Positions 9,913-17,855 of a stretch of DNA of 64,000 bases are shown in pieces. The position numbers and the translations under genes are program-made. The first letter of the stretch is position 1. Every line of letters begins with the position of its first letter. Location: NCBI RefSeq assembly GCF_004340875.1, contig NZ_SLXQ01000001.1, forward strand, positions 806,001 through 870,000, given 5' to 3'. The notes beneath the pieces were generated by a model. That model had not been told where the DNA came from. It saw nothing but the letters and a program-made list of their open reading frames with translations, and did not search any database. Source of the stretch: Tamaricihabitans halophyticus (GTDB lineage Bacteria; Actinomycetota; Actinomycetes; Mycobacteriales; Pseudonocardiaceae).

Positions 9913-12381
9913 TCAGCCGCGTACCCGCGCGAACTCCGGATCGAACAGGGGTTCGGTGGCGATCGTGCCAGGCACCCAGCGGCCGAAGATATCGATCTCG
10001 ACCGCGGTGCCCGGCTCGGCGTGTTCCACTGGCAGGTATCCGAACGCGATCGAGCTCTGCACCGAGTACCCGTAACCGCCCGAAGTGACCCTGCCGACGA
10101 CCTCGCCGGCTACCCGGAGCGGTTCGTTACCCAGCACAATGGACCGTGGGTCGCTCAGTCGCACACAAACCAGCTTGCGTTTCGGTGCACCCGCGTCCAG
10201 CAACGCCTGCTTACCCACAAACCCGCCTGGCTTGTCGAGTTTCACGCAGAAGTCCAGGCCCGCCTCGTACGGCGTGGTGTCCGCACCGATATCCGCGCCC
10301 CAGGACCGGTACCCCTTCTCCACGCGCATACTGTCGATCGCCCGATACCCACCGGTGATCATCCCGTGCGGCTCGCCGGCCGCGTACAGCGCTTGCCAGA
10401 GCGCCAAGCCATACTCGGTCGAGGTATACAGCTCCCAACCGAGCTCGCCAGTGAAGGTCACCCGCAGCGCGCGCACCGGGATGTCCGCGACGCTGATCTC
10501 TTGCGATGTCATGAACCGGAAGGCCGAATTGGACAGATCAGCGGGTGTTAGTTCGCCGAGAATGTCCCGCGCCAATGGACCCCAGAGGGCATAGCAGGCG
10601 TACAAGCCGGTCACGTCGGCGATCCGCACCGCCGCATCGCCGCGCCGCGCCTGCTTGCGCAACCACGCCATATCGTGCGAGCCGAACGCGGTACCGGTGA
10701 CCACAAGGAACTCCTCGTCCCCGGTCCGTGTCACGGTGAAATCACATTCGATCCCGCCACGGGAGTTCAACGCCTGAGTGTAGGTCACCGCGCCGACCTT
10801 GCGGGCCACGCTGTTATCGCATACCCAGTTCAGGAACCGCGCCGAATCCGGACCGCTTACCGAGATCTTCGAGAAGGAGGATTCGTCGAACAGCCCGGCG
10901 GCCCGCCGGGTGCCAAGGTGCTCCGCGCCGATCGCGGGCGACCAGTTCTGGCCGGCCCAACCGCGTGGCCGCAGCGTTTCGTCGCCCGCGTCCGCGTTGC
11001 CCTGGTAGTAGTTCACCCGTTCCCAGCCGGCTTTCTCACCGAAGAACGCGCCGTGCTCGCGATGCCAGGCGTACGCTGGCGATGTCCGAAGTGGACGCCC
11101 AGCGGACCGCTCATGGTTCGGATACTTGATGTCGTAGTAGGACTCGTAGTTCTCGGTGATCCGCGCCAGTGTGTAGGACGGCGAACGGTAGTATGTGCCG
11201 AACCGACTGATGTCCATATGCCAGACGTCCAGCTCGGGTTCGCCACCGACGATCCATTCGGCCATCACCTTGCCGATCCCACCCGCGCCGGCGATGCCGT
11301 GCGCGCACAGGCCAGCGGCGACGAAGAAGCCACCGATCTCGGTTTCACCGAGACAGAACTCGTTGTCCGGGGTGAATGCCTCCGGCCCGTTGATCAGCTT
11401 GCGGATGCCCACATCGCCCATCGCGGGAACCCGAATCTGGGAGTTCTCGGTGATTTCCTCGAAGCGCTCCCAGTCCTCACCAAGCAGCTTGCCGTTGAAG
11501 TCGGCCGGTATCGCGTCAAAGGAGCGCTCGCTCGCGGTCCACGCCCTGGCGTCTCGTTCATAGCCACCCATCACCAAGCCACGAACCTCTTGCCGGTAGT
11601 ACACCAGCAGGTCCGGATCGCGCAGCGTAGGCAACGGCTTCTCGGTCGGTTCCAGGAACGCCTCGGTGACCAGATACTGGTGCGACATCGGCACGAGCGG
11701 GATCCGCACGCCAAGCATCCGCCCAATCTCGGCGGCGAACATACCGCCGCAGTTCACCACGAATTCGCAGTCGATATCGCCCCGATCGGTCCGGACCTGG
11801 GTAACCCGGCCCTTGTCGGTACCGAACCCGAGCACTCTGGTTTTCGTGCGGATCCGCACGCCGAGTGCCCGAGCCTCGGCGGCCAGGGCATAGCACAGCT
11901 GCGAGGGGTCGATATAACCGTCGGTGGGCAGATAAGCCGCGCCGAGCACACCTTCCGGGTTCATTAGCGGGAACATCTCCCGCACCCGGTCGACGGAAAT
12001 CTCCTCGAGCGGCAGGCCGAAGGTTTCGGCCCAGCCGATCTGCCGGCGAATCTCGGCGAGCCGTTCTTCGCTGGACGCGAGCCGGATCCCGCCGCATTCC
12101 ACCCAGCTAGGTGGATTGTCCCCTGCCTGGAGTTTGCGGTACAGCTCCACCGAATACATGTTCATCTTGGTCAGCGTCGGGTCCGACCTCAGCTGCCCGA
12201 CCAGTCCCGCAGAGTGGAAGGTCGACCCGCTGGTCAATTCGTCCCTGTCCACGAGCAGCACATCCCGCTCACCGAGCTCGGCAAGGTGGTAGGCGATGCT
12301 GGCACCGGCTACCCCGCCACCAACAATCACAATCCGCGCCGAGTCCGGCAGTTCCTTCGTCGGCGTGTCCTGTTGCGACAC
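9913..12381 (-). CDS. FAD-dependent oxidoreductase with GcvT domain (dimethylglycine/sarcosine dehydrogenase-like)
   Basis: An 822-residue enzyme predicted to oxidise an N-methylated or secondary amine and pass the one-carbon unit to tetrahydrofolate. An N-terminal Rossmann motif GGGVAGAS (about 21-28) is followed by TFHSAGL, whose His56 matches the covalent FAD attachment histidine of dimethylglycine and sarcosine dehydrogenases. The DAO domain runs to about residue 370, then an FAO_M region, then a GcvT-like aminomethyltransferase domain and its C-terminal barrel. Its GTG start is 2 bp after the HAD gene's stop, with the ribosome-binding site (GAGGAG) inside that gene's end, so the two are coupled. 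The actual substrate is unknown. Confidence 0.88.
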   Translation of the reverse strand: MSQQDTPTKELPDSARIVIVGGGVAGASIAYHLAELGERDVLLVDRDELTSGSTFHSAGLVGQLRSDPTLTKMNMYSVELYRKLQAGDNPPSWVECGGIRLASSEERLAEIRRQIGWAETFGLPLEEISVDRVREMFPLMNPEGVLGAAYLPTDGYIDPSQLCYALAAEARALGVRIRTKTRVLGFGTDKGRVTQVRTDRGDIDCEFVVNCGGMFAAEIGRMLGVRIPLVPMSHQYLVTEAFLEPTEKPLPTLRDPDLLVYYRQEVRGLVMGGYERDARAWTASERSFDAIPADFNGKLLGEDWERFEEITENSQIRVPAMGDVGIRKLINGPEAFTPDNEFCLGETEIGGFFVAAGLCAHGIAGAGGIGKVMAEWIVGGEPELDVWHMDISRFGTYYRSPSYTLARITENYESYYDIKYPNHERSAGRPLRTSPAYAWHREHGAFFGEKAGWERVNYYQGNADAGDETLRPRGWAGQNWSPAIGAEHLGTRRAAGLFDESSFSKISVSGPDSARFLNWVCDNSVARKVGAVTYTQALNSRGGIECDFTVTRTGDEEFLVVTGTAFGSHDMAWLRKQARRGDAAVRIADVTGLYACYALWGPLARDILGELTPADLSNSAFRFMTSQEISVADIPVRALRVTFTGELGWELYTSTEYGLALWQALYAAGEPHGMITGGYRAIDSMRVEKGYRSWGADIGADTTPYEAGLDFCVKLDKPGGFVGKQALLDAGAPKRKLVCVRLSDPRSIVLGNEPLRVAGEVVGRVTSGGYGYSVQSSIAFGYLPVEHAEPGTAVEIDIFGRWVPGTIATEPLFDPEFARVRG

Positions 12382-12383
12382 GA

Positions 12384-13049
12384 TCAGTTCTCCTCACCGA
12401 GCAGTTGCCATGCCGTGGTATCCAGCCGATCAAGCACCGCGTGCGCCTCGGCTCGCAGCTCGCCTGCCGGCCGGGTACCTACGACTGCCACGCCGACCAT
12501 GCCGGCCGCCCGCGCCGCGCGCAGTCCCGGCACCGAATCCTCAAACACGTAGGTGCGCTCAGGGCGGATCCCCAACTCCCGCGCACCCCGCAAGTACCCC
12601 TCCGGATCCGGCTTGCCGGCGTGGACATCTTCCATACACACCAGCGCATCGAATTGATCTTCAATGCCTACTGTGGACAACGCATAGGACACGTCTATCC
12701 GGCTTGCGCCAGTCACGATGCCCTGCGGGATGCCGCGTTCGCTGAGCAGCTGGACTAGCGCGAGTGCCGATTCGGTGATCGTCGGACGCTCGGCGAACAG
12801 CTCCCGGTACCGCTGCCGACGCCGGTCAAGCAGCAGCCGCACGGTATCCGGCGAATCGCCGATCCGTTCGGTCACCGCGGTCCGCACGATCTCCTCATCG
12901 GATAGCCCGGCAAGTCGGGTGTAGTACTCATCCGGCGACATTCGCCAGTTGAGGTGTTCAGCGAACAGCTCGGTGAAGATGCGTAGCAGCAACGGCTCGT
13001 CGTCGGACAACGTACCGTTGAAGTCGAACAGCACGGCTTCAGCGGGCAT
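12384..13049 (-). CDS. HAD-superfamily phosphatase (beta-PGM-like)
   Basis: A 221-residue HAD hydrolase with cap type 1, resembling beta-phosphoglucomutase and small-molecule phosphatases. Motif I is DFNGTL with nucleophile Asp9; the usual second aspartate (+2, general acid/base) is Asn11. Motif II is GIVTGAS, motif III the lysine in GKPDPEGY, and motif IV VFEDSVPGL. It heads the operon with the FAD oxidoreductase. A perfect AACGGTCTAGACCGTT operator lies 27 bp upstream. Together with the neighbouring kinase, it suggests a phosphorylated intermediate in the pathway. Confidence 0.88.
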   Translation of the reverse strand: MPAEAVLFDFNGTLSDDEPLLLRIFTELFAEHLNWRMSPDEYYTRLAGLSDEEIVRTAVTERIGDSPDTVRLLLDRRRQRYRELFAERPTITESALALVQLLSERGIPQGIVTGASRIDVSYALSTVGIEDQFDALVCMEDVHAGKPDPEGYLRGARELGIRPERTYVFEDSVPGLRAARAAGMVGVAVVGTRPAGELRAEAHAVLDRLDTTAWQLLGEEN

Positions 13050-13075
13050 GGCGCCAGTCTAGCCATGCCAGATTA

Positions 13076-13091
13076 AACGGTCTAGACCGTT
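13076..13091. promoter_or_regulatory. GntR-type operator upstream of the HAD/FAD operon
   Basis: The perfect 16-bp palindrome AACGGTCTAGACCGTT. Its core GTCTAGAC fits the GT-N4-AC pattern of HutC/GntR operators. It is one of three near-identical sites around the GntR gene (others at 14059 and 16441). Regulation by the local GntR protein is inferred. Confidence 0.75.
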
Positions 13092-13093
13092 CG

Positions 13094-14029
13094 TCAGTCG
13101 GTTTGTTGCGCATCGGCGAGCAGCGTCTCGAACTCCGGGCCGTCAAATTCAGCCACGGCACGTTCATACTTCTCCATTCCCCACGACCAGAAGTCGAAGT
13201 CGATCTCGCTGGTGCCAGCCTGGATCGAGGCCCAGAGCATCCAGCCGTATTTGGACATCAGGCCGAGCAGCCGCGCCCGCGCGAACTTGTTCCGCAGCGG
13301 TCTGCCGTAGTAGGCGGTGACCAGTTCGCCGAGATGTTCGATCGGCAGGCTGGCCTCGCTCCAGATATTGCCCAGTTCGAAGCAGGGATCGTTGTTACCG
13401 GAGTACTCGTAGTCGATGATCCAGATCTTTGCGCCGTCATCGATGAAGTTCTCCGCGAGCAGATCGTTGTTGCACGGCACGGTGCCCTCATCGCGTACCG
13501 CGAGAGCCTGCTGGATGCGCTCCACCTGCGGCAGAAAGTCGAGATAGCGGTCGGGTAGCCGAAGATTGTGCGAGCGAACGATGTTCAGGTACCGCGGCTG
13601 GACATCGAACATGCTGAAGCCGTTGTTGAACCGGGGGCCGGCGTGCAGCTCACGGCAGGATTCGGCCACTCTGCGCAGATTGTCCAGATTGGATAGATCG
13701 GCATCGTGGTAGGTACGGCCGTCCAGGAAACCGACGACCAGCAACCCTTCGCCGGGCAGGTAGTCGACGACCGGGGCGCCTACGCCGGCCTCCGCGGCGG
13801 CGATCGAGTTGCGATGCTCGTGCTCGCGATTGATCGCGAGTAAGTCGCCTTGAGTGGACGAGACTCTGGCAACGTAGCACCCGTTCGGGTTCGTCACCTT
13901 GAAATTCCGGTTGGTGAGCCCACCTACCAGTTCCTCAACGCTCCGGGGATGCGCCGCGAGCACGGCGGATCGGTCCAGCAGTCCGAGGATGGCAGCGTCG
14001 CGCACCTGTTCGGCCTCTGCGATTCCCAT
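13094..14029 (-). CDS. Choline/ethanolamine kinase-like phosphotransferase
   Basis: A 311-residue kinase of the choline kinase/aminoglycoside phosphotransferase fold. An N-terminal loop with GGLTNRNFKV serves ATP binding. The catalytic Brenner-type motif is CNNDLLAENFIDDG (Asn where many relatives have His, which I believe is usual in this subfamily), and the metal-binding motif is IIDYEYSGNNDPCFELGN. It probably phosphorylates a small amino alcohol. The CGGTCTAGACCG operator sits 30 bp before its start, and it lies between the GntR gene and the HAD/FAD operon, on the same strand as both. Confidence 0.88.
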   Translation of the reverse strand: MGIAEAEQVRDAAILGLLDRSAVLAAHPRSVEELVGGLTNRNFKVTNPNGCYVARVSSTQGDLLAINREHEHRNSIAAAEAGVGAPVVDYLPGEGLLVVGFLDGRTYHDADLSNLDNLRRVAESCRELHAGPRFNNGFSMFDVQPRYLNIVRSHNLRLPDRYLDFLPQVERIQQALAVRDEGTVPCNNDLLAENFIDDGAKIWIIDYEYSGNNDPCFELGNIWSEASLPIEHLGELVTAYYGRPLRNKFARARLLGLMSKYGWMLWASIQAGTSEIDFDFWSWGMEKYERAVAEFDGPEFETLLADAQQTD

Positions 14030-14058
14030 CCGGCGATAGTAGGGCCATACCCGGTAAA

Positions 14059-14070
14059 CGGTCTAGACCG
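14059..14070. promoter_or_regulatory. GntR-type operator upstream of the kinase gene
   Basis: CGGTCTAGACCG, a perfect 12-bp palindrome matching the core of the sites at 13076 and 16441, 30 bp before the kinase start codon and just after the GntR gene's stop. Confidence 0.75.
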
Positions 14071-14094
14071 AAAAGGGTCGATCGAAAACCCGCG

Positions 14095-14901
14095 CTAGCG
14101 GGTGCCGACGACGCCGAGTGAGGTGCCGGATTTGTCCTGCAGACCGCTGCGCACCATGATCCGGATCCGGTCCGCGCGAAACAGATCGCGGGCGAACTCG
14201 ACCGGCAATCCGGCCGAAGAGTACGCCGTGCGCTGGATCAACATCAGCGGATCGTCCACCTCGATCCGCAACCGCTCGGCCTCTGCCTCGCTGGCCCGCG
14301 CCGGCTCCAGCAGCTCGACCGCGGTATGCGGTTGCAGCCCATACTGCTTGCTGAGCAGGTTGTACAACGAACCCGTCAATCGCCGCTCGAGCAGATCCGG
14401 CAGCTGCCGCGCGGAAAACCACGACCGCTCCAAGGCCAGCGGTGTCCGCTCCGCCGAGCGCACGCGAACCACCTCGTGTACCGGGTCGCCCGCGGTGATC
14501 TGCAGTTCCTCCGCCACCTGCGCGCTCGCCGGCTCGGTGCGGGCGGAAACCAGCCGCGCCCCGGCCCGCAGATGTGCCCTGCGCATCTGCTCGGTGAACC
14601 CGGCGACACCGGTCAGGTCACATTCGATCTTCGGCTCGACGACGACCGCGCCCCCGCTGCGGCCCGTGCCCCTGGTCAGCACCCCGCGCTGTTCCAACGT
14701 GTTCAGCGCCTGGCGCAGCGTCATCCGGCTCACGCCGATCCGCGCGGCGAAATCGCGCTCCCCTGGGAACTTGTCGCCAGGGGCCAGTAGCCCCTTGCTG
14801 ATCGCGTCGATCAGCCACTGCTCGATGCGCACATGCGCGGGAGTACCCGCGCCGACCTGGCGCGAGAAGTCCGGGGCCGAAGTGATCAACTCATCCAGCA
14901 C
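14095..14901 (-). CDS. GntR-family regulator, HutC subfamily
   Basis: A transcription factor with an N-terminal winged HTH (KGLLAPGDKFPGERDFAARI, then SRMTLRQALNTLEQRGVL) and a C-terminal UTRA ligand-binding domain from about residue 95 to 262 (ALERSWFSARQLPDLLERR, VELLEPARASEAEAERLRI). I propose the GTG at 14901, giving 268 residues. The frame stays open a further 44 codons upstream, but that part lies partly within a MITE-like element and has no family character. No ribosome-binding site is convincing. It sits inside the gene set it most likely controls; HutC-type proteins bind GTxTAxAC sites, as found three times here. Confidence 0.87.
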   Translation of the reverse strand: MLDELITSAPDFSRQVGAGTPAHVRIEQWLIDAISKGLLAPGDKFPGERDFAARIGVSRMTLRQALNTLEQRGVLTRGTGRSGGAVVVEPKIECDLTGVAGFTEQMRRAHLRAGARLVSARTEPASAQVAEELQITAGDPVHEVVRVRSAERTPLALERSWFSARQLPDLLERRLTGSLYNLLSKQYGLQPHTAVELLEPARASEAEAERLRIEVDDPLMLIQRTAYSSAGLPVEFARDLFRADRIRIMVRSGLQDKSGTSLGVVGTR

Positions 14902-14941
14902 ATCTCCGAGATTACGGCTTGCCCGGCGAATCGCGCTAACG

Positions 14942-15170
14942 AGTGTCCTGAGCCAGGAGTATGAGTGGCGTCTTTCGGGCCCAGGCGGCGCCTCGCGGCG
15001 TTGGGCCCCCGCTGTGGCACGCTTGACGGCCACAGCAGGGGAGCGTCGTCGGCCATAGCTCTGCTATGACCTCTCCCCCACCTCACGGCGGGGGGCACCC
15101 CCACCTCCGCCTTGCGATGCATCCACCTGGATCACCGAAATCCGCTAACGAACCCCTAACTCAGGACACT
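14942..15170. mobile_element. MITE-like element with terminal inverted repeats
   Basis: A 229-bp non-coding block bounded by imperfect inverted repeats of about 19 bp: AGTGTCCTGAGCCAGGAGT at 14942-14960, and its near-complement at 15152-15170 (AGTGTCCTGAGTTAGGGGT when reversed). Inside is a strong hairpin built on GCTGTGGC (15011) and GCCACAGC (15029), plus GC-rich stretches. No transposase frame is present and I see no clear target duplication. It separates the GntR gene from the second FAD oxidase. Non-autonomous mobility is inferred. Confidence 0.55.
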
Positions 15171-15172
15171 AG

Positions 15173-16411
15173 TCACCCGCCCTGCGCGGCGGCGGCCAGT
15201 CCCGCGTAGTAGTCCTGGTACACCCCGCGAGCCGCATGCTCGGCCTGCGCCCAGGTCCAATCCGCGGACATGAACCTGCGCGGGCTCAGCGAGGCCACAT
15301 ACGGTGAGGGATCGGGCCGCATACTCGCCAGCACGTGTTCGGCCAGCCCAGCCGAGCCGGATACGCCATGCGCATTGCAGCCGGCGGCGAACACGAAGCC
15401 ACGCAGCCCGGGTACCGGCCCGACGACGAACCGGCCGTCCGGGGTGAACGCCGGCCAGCCACGGAACACCTCGCGCGGTCCGGCCTCGGCCGTGCCGGGC
15501 AGCAGCTCGGCCAGGTCGCCGGCGAACCCGGCGAGCACGTCCCAGTCCGGCGGGCACGGCCAGAGCCCGCCACCGGTCAGCTCGCGCGGATCACGACTGT
15601 CCGCGTTCGCCTCCCAGCCCCCGCAGAGCACACCGGAGATCTCGGCGCGCACGTACAGTCGGGCATCCGGGATGCGCAGCACGGGCAGTTCCGGATGCCA
15701 ACCATCCACTGGTTCAGTGACGTAGTACTGATGGCGTACCGGGACGATCGGCAGGTCCAGCCCGACCATCGCGGCGATCCGGTGTGCCCACGGACCGGCC
15801 GCGTTGATCACCGTTTCGGTACGTATCTCACCCGCATCCGTGCGAACCCCGCATACCGCGCCATCGCGCACGGCTATCCCGCGGACCGGGGCGTGTGGCA
15901 CCAGCCGTACGCCGCGATCGCGCGCGGCCCGCGCGTATGCGGTGGTCAAGCTGTGCGGCTGGAGATAGCCGTCGGTGGGACAGTGCAGCGCCGCGCGCAC
16001 GCGGCTGGTATCGATGCCGGGCACCAGCTCGGCGAGCCGGGCAGGGGCGAGGAATTCCACTCCTAGCCCGACCGATTCGGCGACCGCGGCCATCCGGTGG
16101 AACTCCTGCTCCCGTGGCTCGGTGTAAGCGATCCGGATGCTGCCGGTCTGCCGCCAGTCCACCGGATACCCGGTTCGCCGGGCGAAGTCGGTGAACAGCC
16201 GCACGCTGGCCATGGCCAGCCGGGTGCGTTCCGCGCTGGTACGCACCTGGCCGACCAGGCCGGCGGCCTTACTGGTGGTCGCACCGGCCAGCTCGCCGGC
16301 TTCGAGCAGCTGGACGTCGGTGTATCCCGCCTCGGCGAGGTGGTAGGCGACGGCGCAGCCGATCGCGCCGCCGCCGATGATGGTGAACTCAGCGTCCCGC
16401 AAGGTGTCCAT
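15173..16411 (-). CDS. FAD-dependent amine/amino-acid oxidase (DAO family)
   Basis: A 412-residue single-domain DAO-fold flavoenzyme resembling sarcosine oxidase beta subunits. The Rossmann motif is GGGAIGCA (about 13-20), followed by the adenine-binding acidic residue in QLLEAGEL. The TSKAAGLVGQ region corresponds to the FAD-proximal loop. The C-terminal FAD-binding segment is FVFAAGCNAHGVSGSAGLAE. The substrate is not identifiable. A CGGTCTAGACC operator lies 30 bp before the ATG, tying it to the neighbouring catabolic genes. The MITE-like element ends 2 bp after its stop codon. Confidence 0.88.
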   Translation of the reverse strand: MDTLRDAEFTIIGGGAIGCAVAYHLAEAGYTDVQLLEAGELAGATTSKAAGLVGQVRTSAERTRLAMASVRLFTDFARRTGYPVDWRQTGSIRIAYTEPREQEFHRMAAVAESVGLGVEFLAPARLAELVPGIDTSRVRAALHCPTDGYLQPHSLTTAYARAARDRGVRLVPHAPVRGIAVRDGAVCGVRTDAGEIRTETVINAAGPWAHRIAAMVGLDLPIVPVRHQYYVTEPVDGWHPELPVLRIPDARLYVRAEISGVLCGGWEANADSRDPRELTGGGLWPCPPDWDVLAGFAGDLAELLPGTAEAGPREVFRGWPAFTPDGRFVVGPVPGLRGFVFAAGCNAHGVSGSAGLAEHVLASMRPDPSPYVASLSPRRFMSADWTWAQAEHAARGVYQDYYAGLAAAAQGG

Positions 16412-16440
16412 CTGGCCACTAAGCCATATGAACCCGCTAA

Positions 16441-16451
16441 CGGTCTAGACC
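16441..16451. promoter_or_regulatory. GntR-type operator upstream of the DAO gene
   Basis: CGGTCTAGACC preceded by AA, matching 13 of the 16 bases of the perfect site at 13076. It is 30 bp upstream of the DAO start codon, the same spacing as the other two sites. Confidence 0.7.
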
Positions 16452-16460
16452 CTTTTCGGT

Positions 16461-17657
16461 TCACATGGCGTTCGGGATACCGATGACCGCGCGGTTGTTC
16501 GGGTACTCGGTGAGCGACCAGACGTGTCCGTCGGCCGGGTCGTAGCTGAGATCCTCGATCCCCTCCGGCACGCGCGAACTGGAGCTTTCCTGGTCCACCT
16601 GCGCCTTGTACAGGTAGCCGCGTTCGTTTTGTCCACGGCTGCTGGACATCAGGAAGGTGCCATCGGCCGAAACCCCGCCCTGCATGCTGATGTGCGGACT
16701 GGCGTACACGTTCTCCGGTTTGGTCACCCCGTTCTCGCCTTGGAGCTTGCCGGTGTTCGGGTCGAGCGGCCAGCGTGCCATCCGACCACCCGGCTCTTGC
16801 TCGTAGAAGAACTCGCCGGTGAGTAGCGATGCCGGCGAGGTGCTGCGGTCAAGACCGACCCAGGAGAAGCACAGCGGCGCGTCCTGGTTCGACGGCGGCG
16901 GGTTACAACTCCCCTTCTCGTCCTGGGTGAACGAGCCGACCTGGGGCAGCACATAGCGGTAGTCGTAGGCGTAGTACTTCCCGTCCGAACCCTTGCCGAT
17001 CTGGTTCTTGTCTGGATCGGCTTCGGTCTGCCAGAGGTGGTTCAGGTCGAAAACCCTTACGCCCCAACCGGTGTCCACCACGTACAGATAGTCGCCAACC
17101 CAGGCGATCCCACCCGCGTGCACTTTGACCTGGGCGAAGTCATCCTCGGCGGTCGGTTCGACGAGCAGCAGATGCCGATACTTCGGCGCCTGGGGGTCGT
17201 TGTAGTCGACCAGTGACACTCGCGCACCCTTATCGCCCTTGTGGTACCAGCTGGTGAACATCGCGCGCTGGCCTTCGTACTCACCGCTCGGGTCGGCATC
17301 CCAGGAGCCGCTGATTCCCTGCGGGTACCACTCGCTGGTGGCGTCATCGCCGTCGTTCCAGCAGAAGCCGACCGCGCCGTCGATGCCGGTGTCTTTGCAA
17401 AGATCACTGCCGTCCCGGTTCGCGTCCGCGAGAACATCGCCAAAGGAGGCTTTGGGCAGTAGCTTGTCCAGATTCTCCACACGCGGCTGGTACTCCGCGA
17501 AACTGTCCTTTTCGGCCAGTTGGAACGGCGATTTATCGATCTCGGTAAGTGTGTCCGCGGCCGCTGGCGCGGCTGGCACGGTTTGCGCGGTTGCCAGCAC
17601 TAGGCCCGTAGCGAGCAGTCCACTCGCCAAGGCCCTGAACACGATTTTTCGGCGCAT
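16461..17657 (-). CDS. Secreted protein of unknown function
   Basis: A 398-residue protein with a clear Sec signal (MRRKIVFRALASGLLATGLV, likely cleavage near AAPAAA/D). The mature part resembles an extracytoplasmic propeller: repeated stretches such as GGIAWVGDYLYVVDTGWGVR, HISMQGGVSADGTFLMSSSR and GHVWSLTEYPNNRAVIG look like blades. Paired cysteines (DLCKDTG and VGFCWND; GSCNPPP and APLCFSW) may form disulfides. No catalytic motif was found. The gene is alone, between the DAO operator and a divergent MerR gene. Confidence 0.8.
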   Translation of the reverse strand: MRRKIVFRALASGLLATGLVLATAQTVPAAPAAADTLTEIDKSPFQLAEKDSFAEYQPRVENLDKLLPKASFGDVLADANRDGSDLCKDTGIDGAVGFCWNDGDDATSEWYPQGISGSWDADPSGEYEGQRAMFTSWYHKGDKGARVSLVDYNDPQAPKYRHLLLVEPTAEDDFAQVKVHAGGIAWVGDYLYVVDTGWGVRVFDLNHLWQTEADPDKNQIGKGSDGKYYAYDYRYVLPQVGSFTQDEKGSCNPPPSNQDAPLCFSWVGLDRSTSPASLLTGEFFYEQEPGGRMARWPLDPNTGKLQGENGVTKPENVYASPHISMQGGVSADGTFLMSSSRGQNERGYLYKAQVDQESSSSRVPEGIEDLSYDPADGHVWSLTEYPNNRAVIGIPNAM

Positions 17658-17771
17658 GTCGGCGCCCCCTCCAGACCTGGTGAACGCAAAATTGTGACCC
17701 GCTGACTGACGCTAGCAGCGCAGCGTGCACTCGCTAGCGCAAAACTACGGAAATTGCCTGCGAGAAAACCC

Positions 17772-17802
17772 TTGAAGTTGACGCGACGTCAATCTCTACT
17801 GT
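17772..17802 (+). promoter_or_regulatory. MerR-type promoter with palindromic operator
   Basis: A -35 TTGAAG (17772) and a -10 TACTGT (17797) are separated by 19 bp, the stretched spacer typical of MerR-activated promoters. Within it lies the inverted repeat TTGACG-CGA-CGTCAA (17778-17792). The following TipA-like gene probably controls itself from here. Confidence 0.65.
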
Positions 17803-17855
17803 TACTAAGTGCCGGACGGAAAGACCGCCCGGATGAACGGCGGGAGGTGTCCACA

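Noticed and set aside
14902-15033. N-terminal 44-residue extension of the GntR protein
   Set aside because: Most of it overlaps the MITE-like element and none of it resembles the family; a start at 14901 is more likely.
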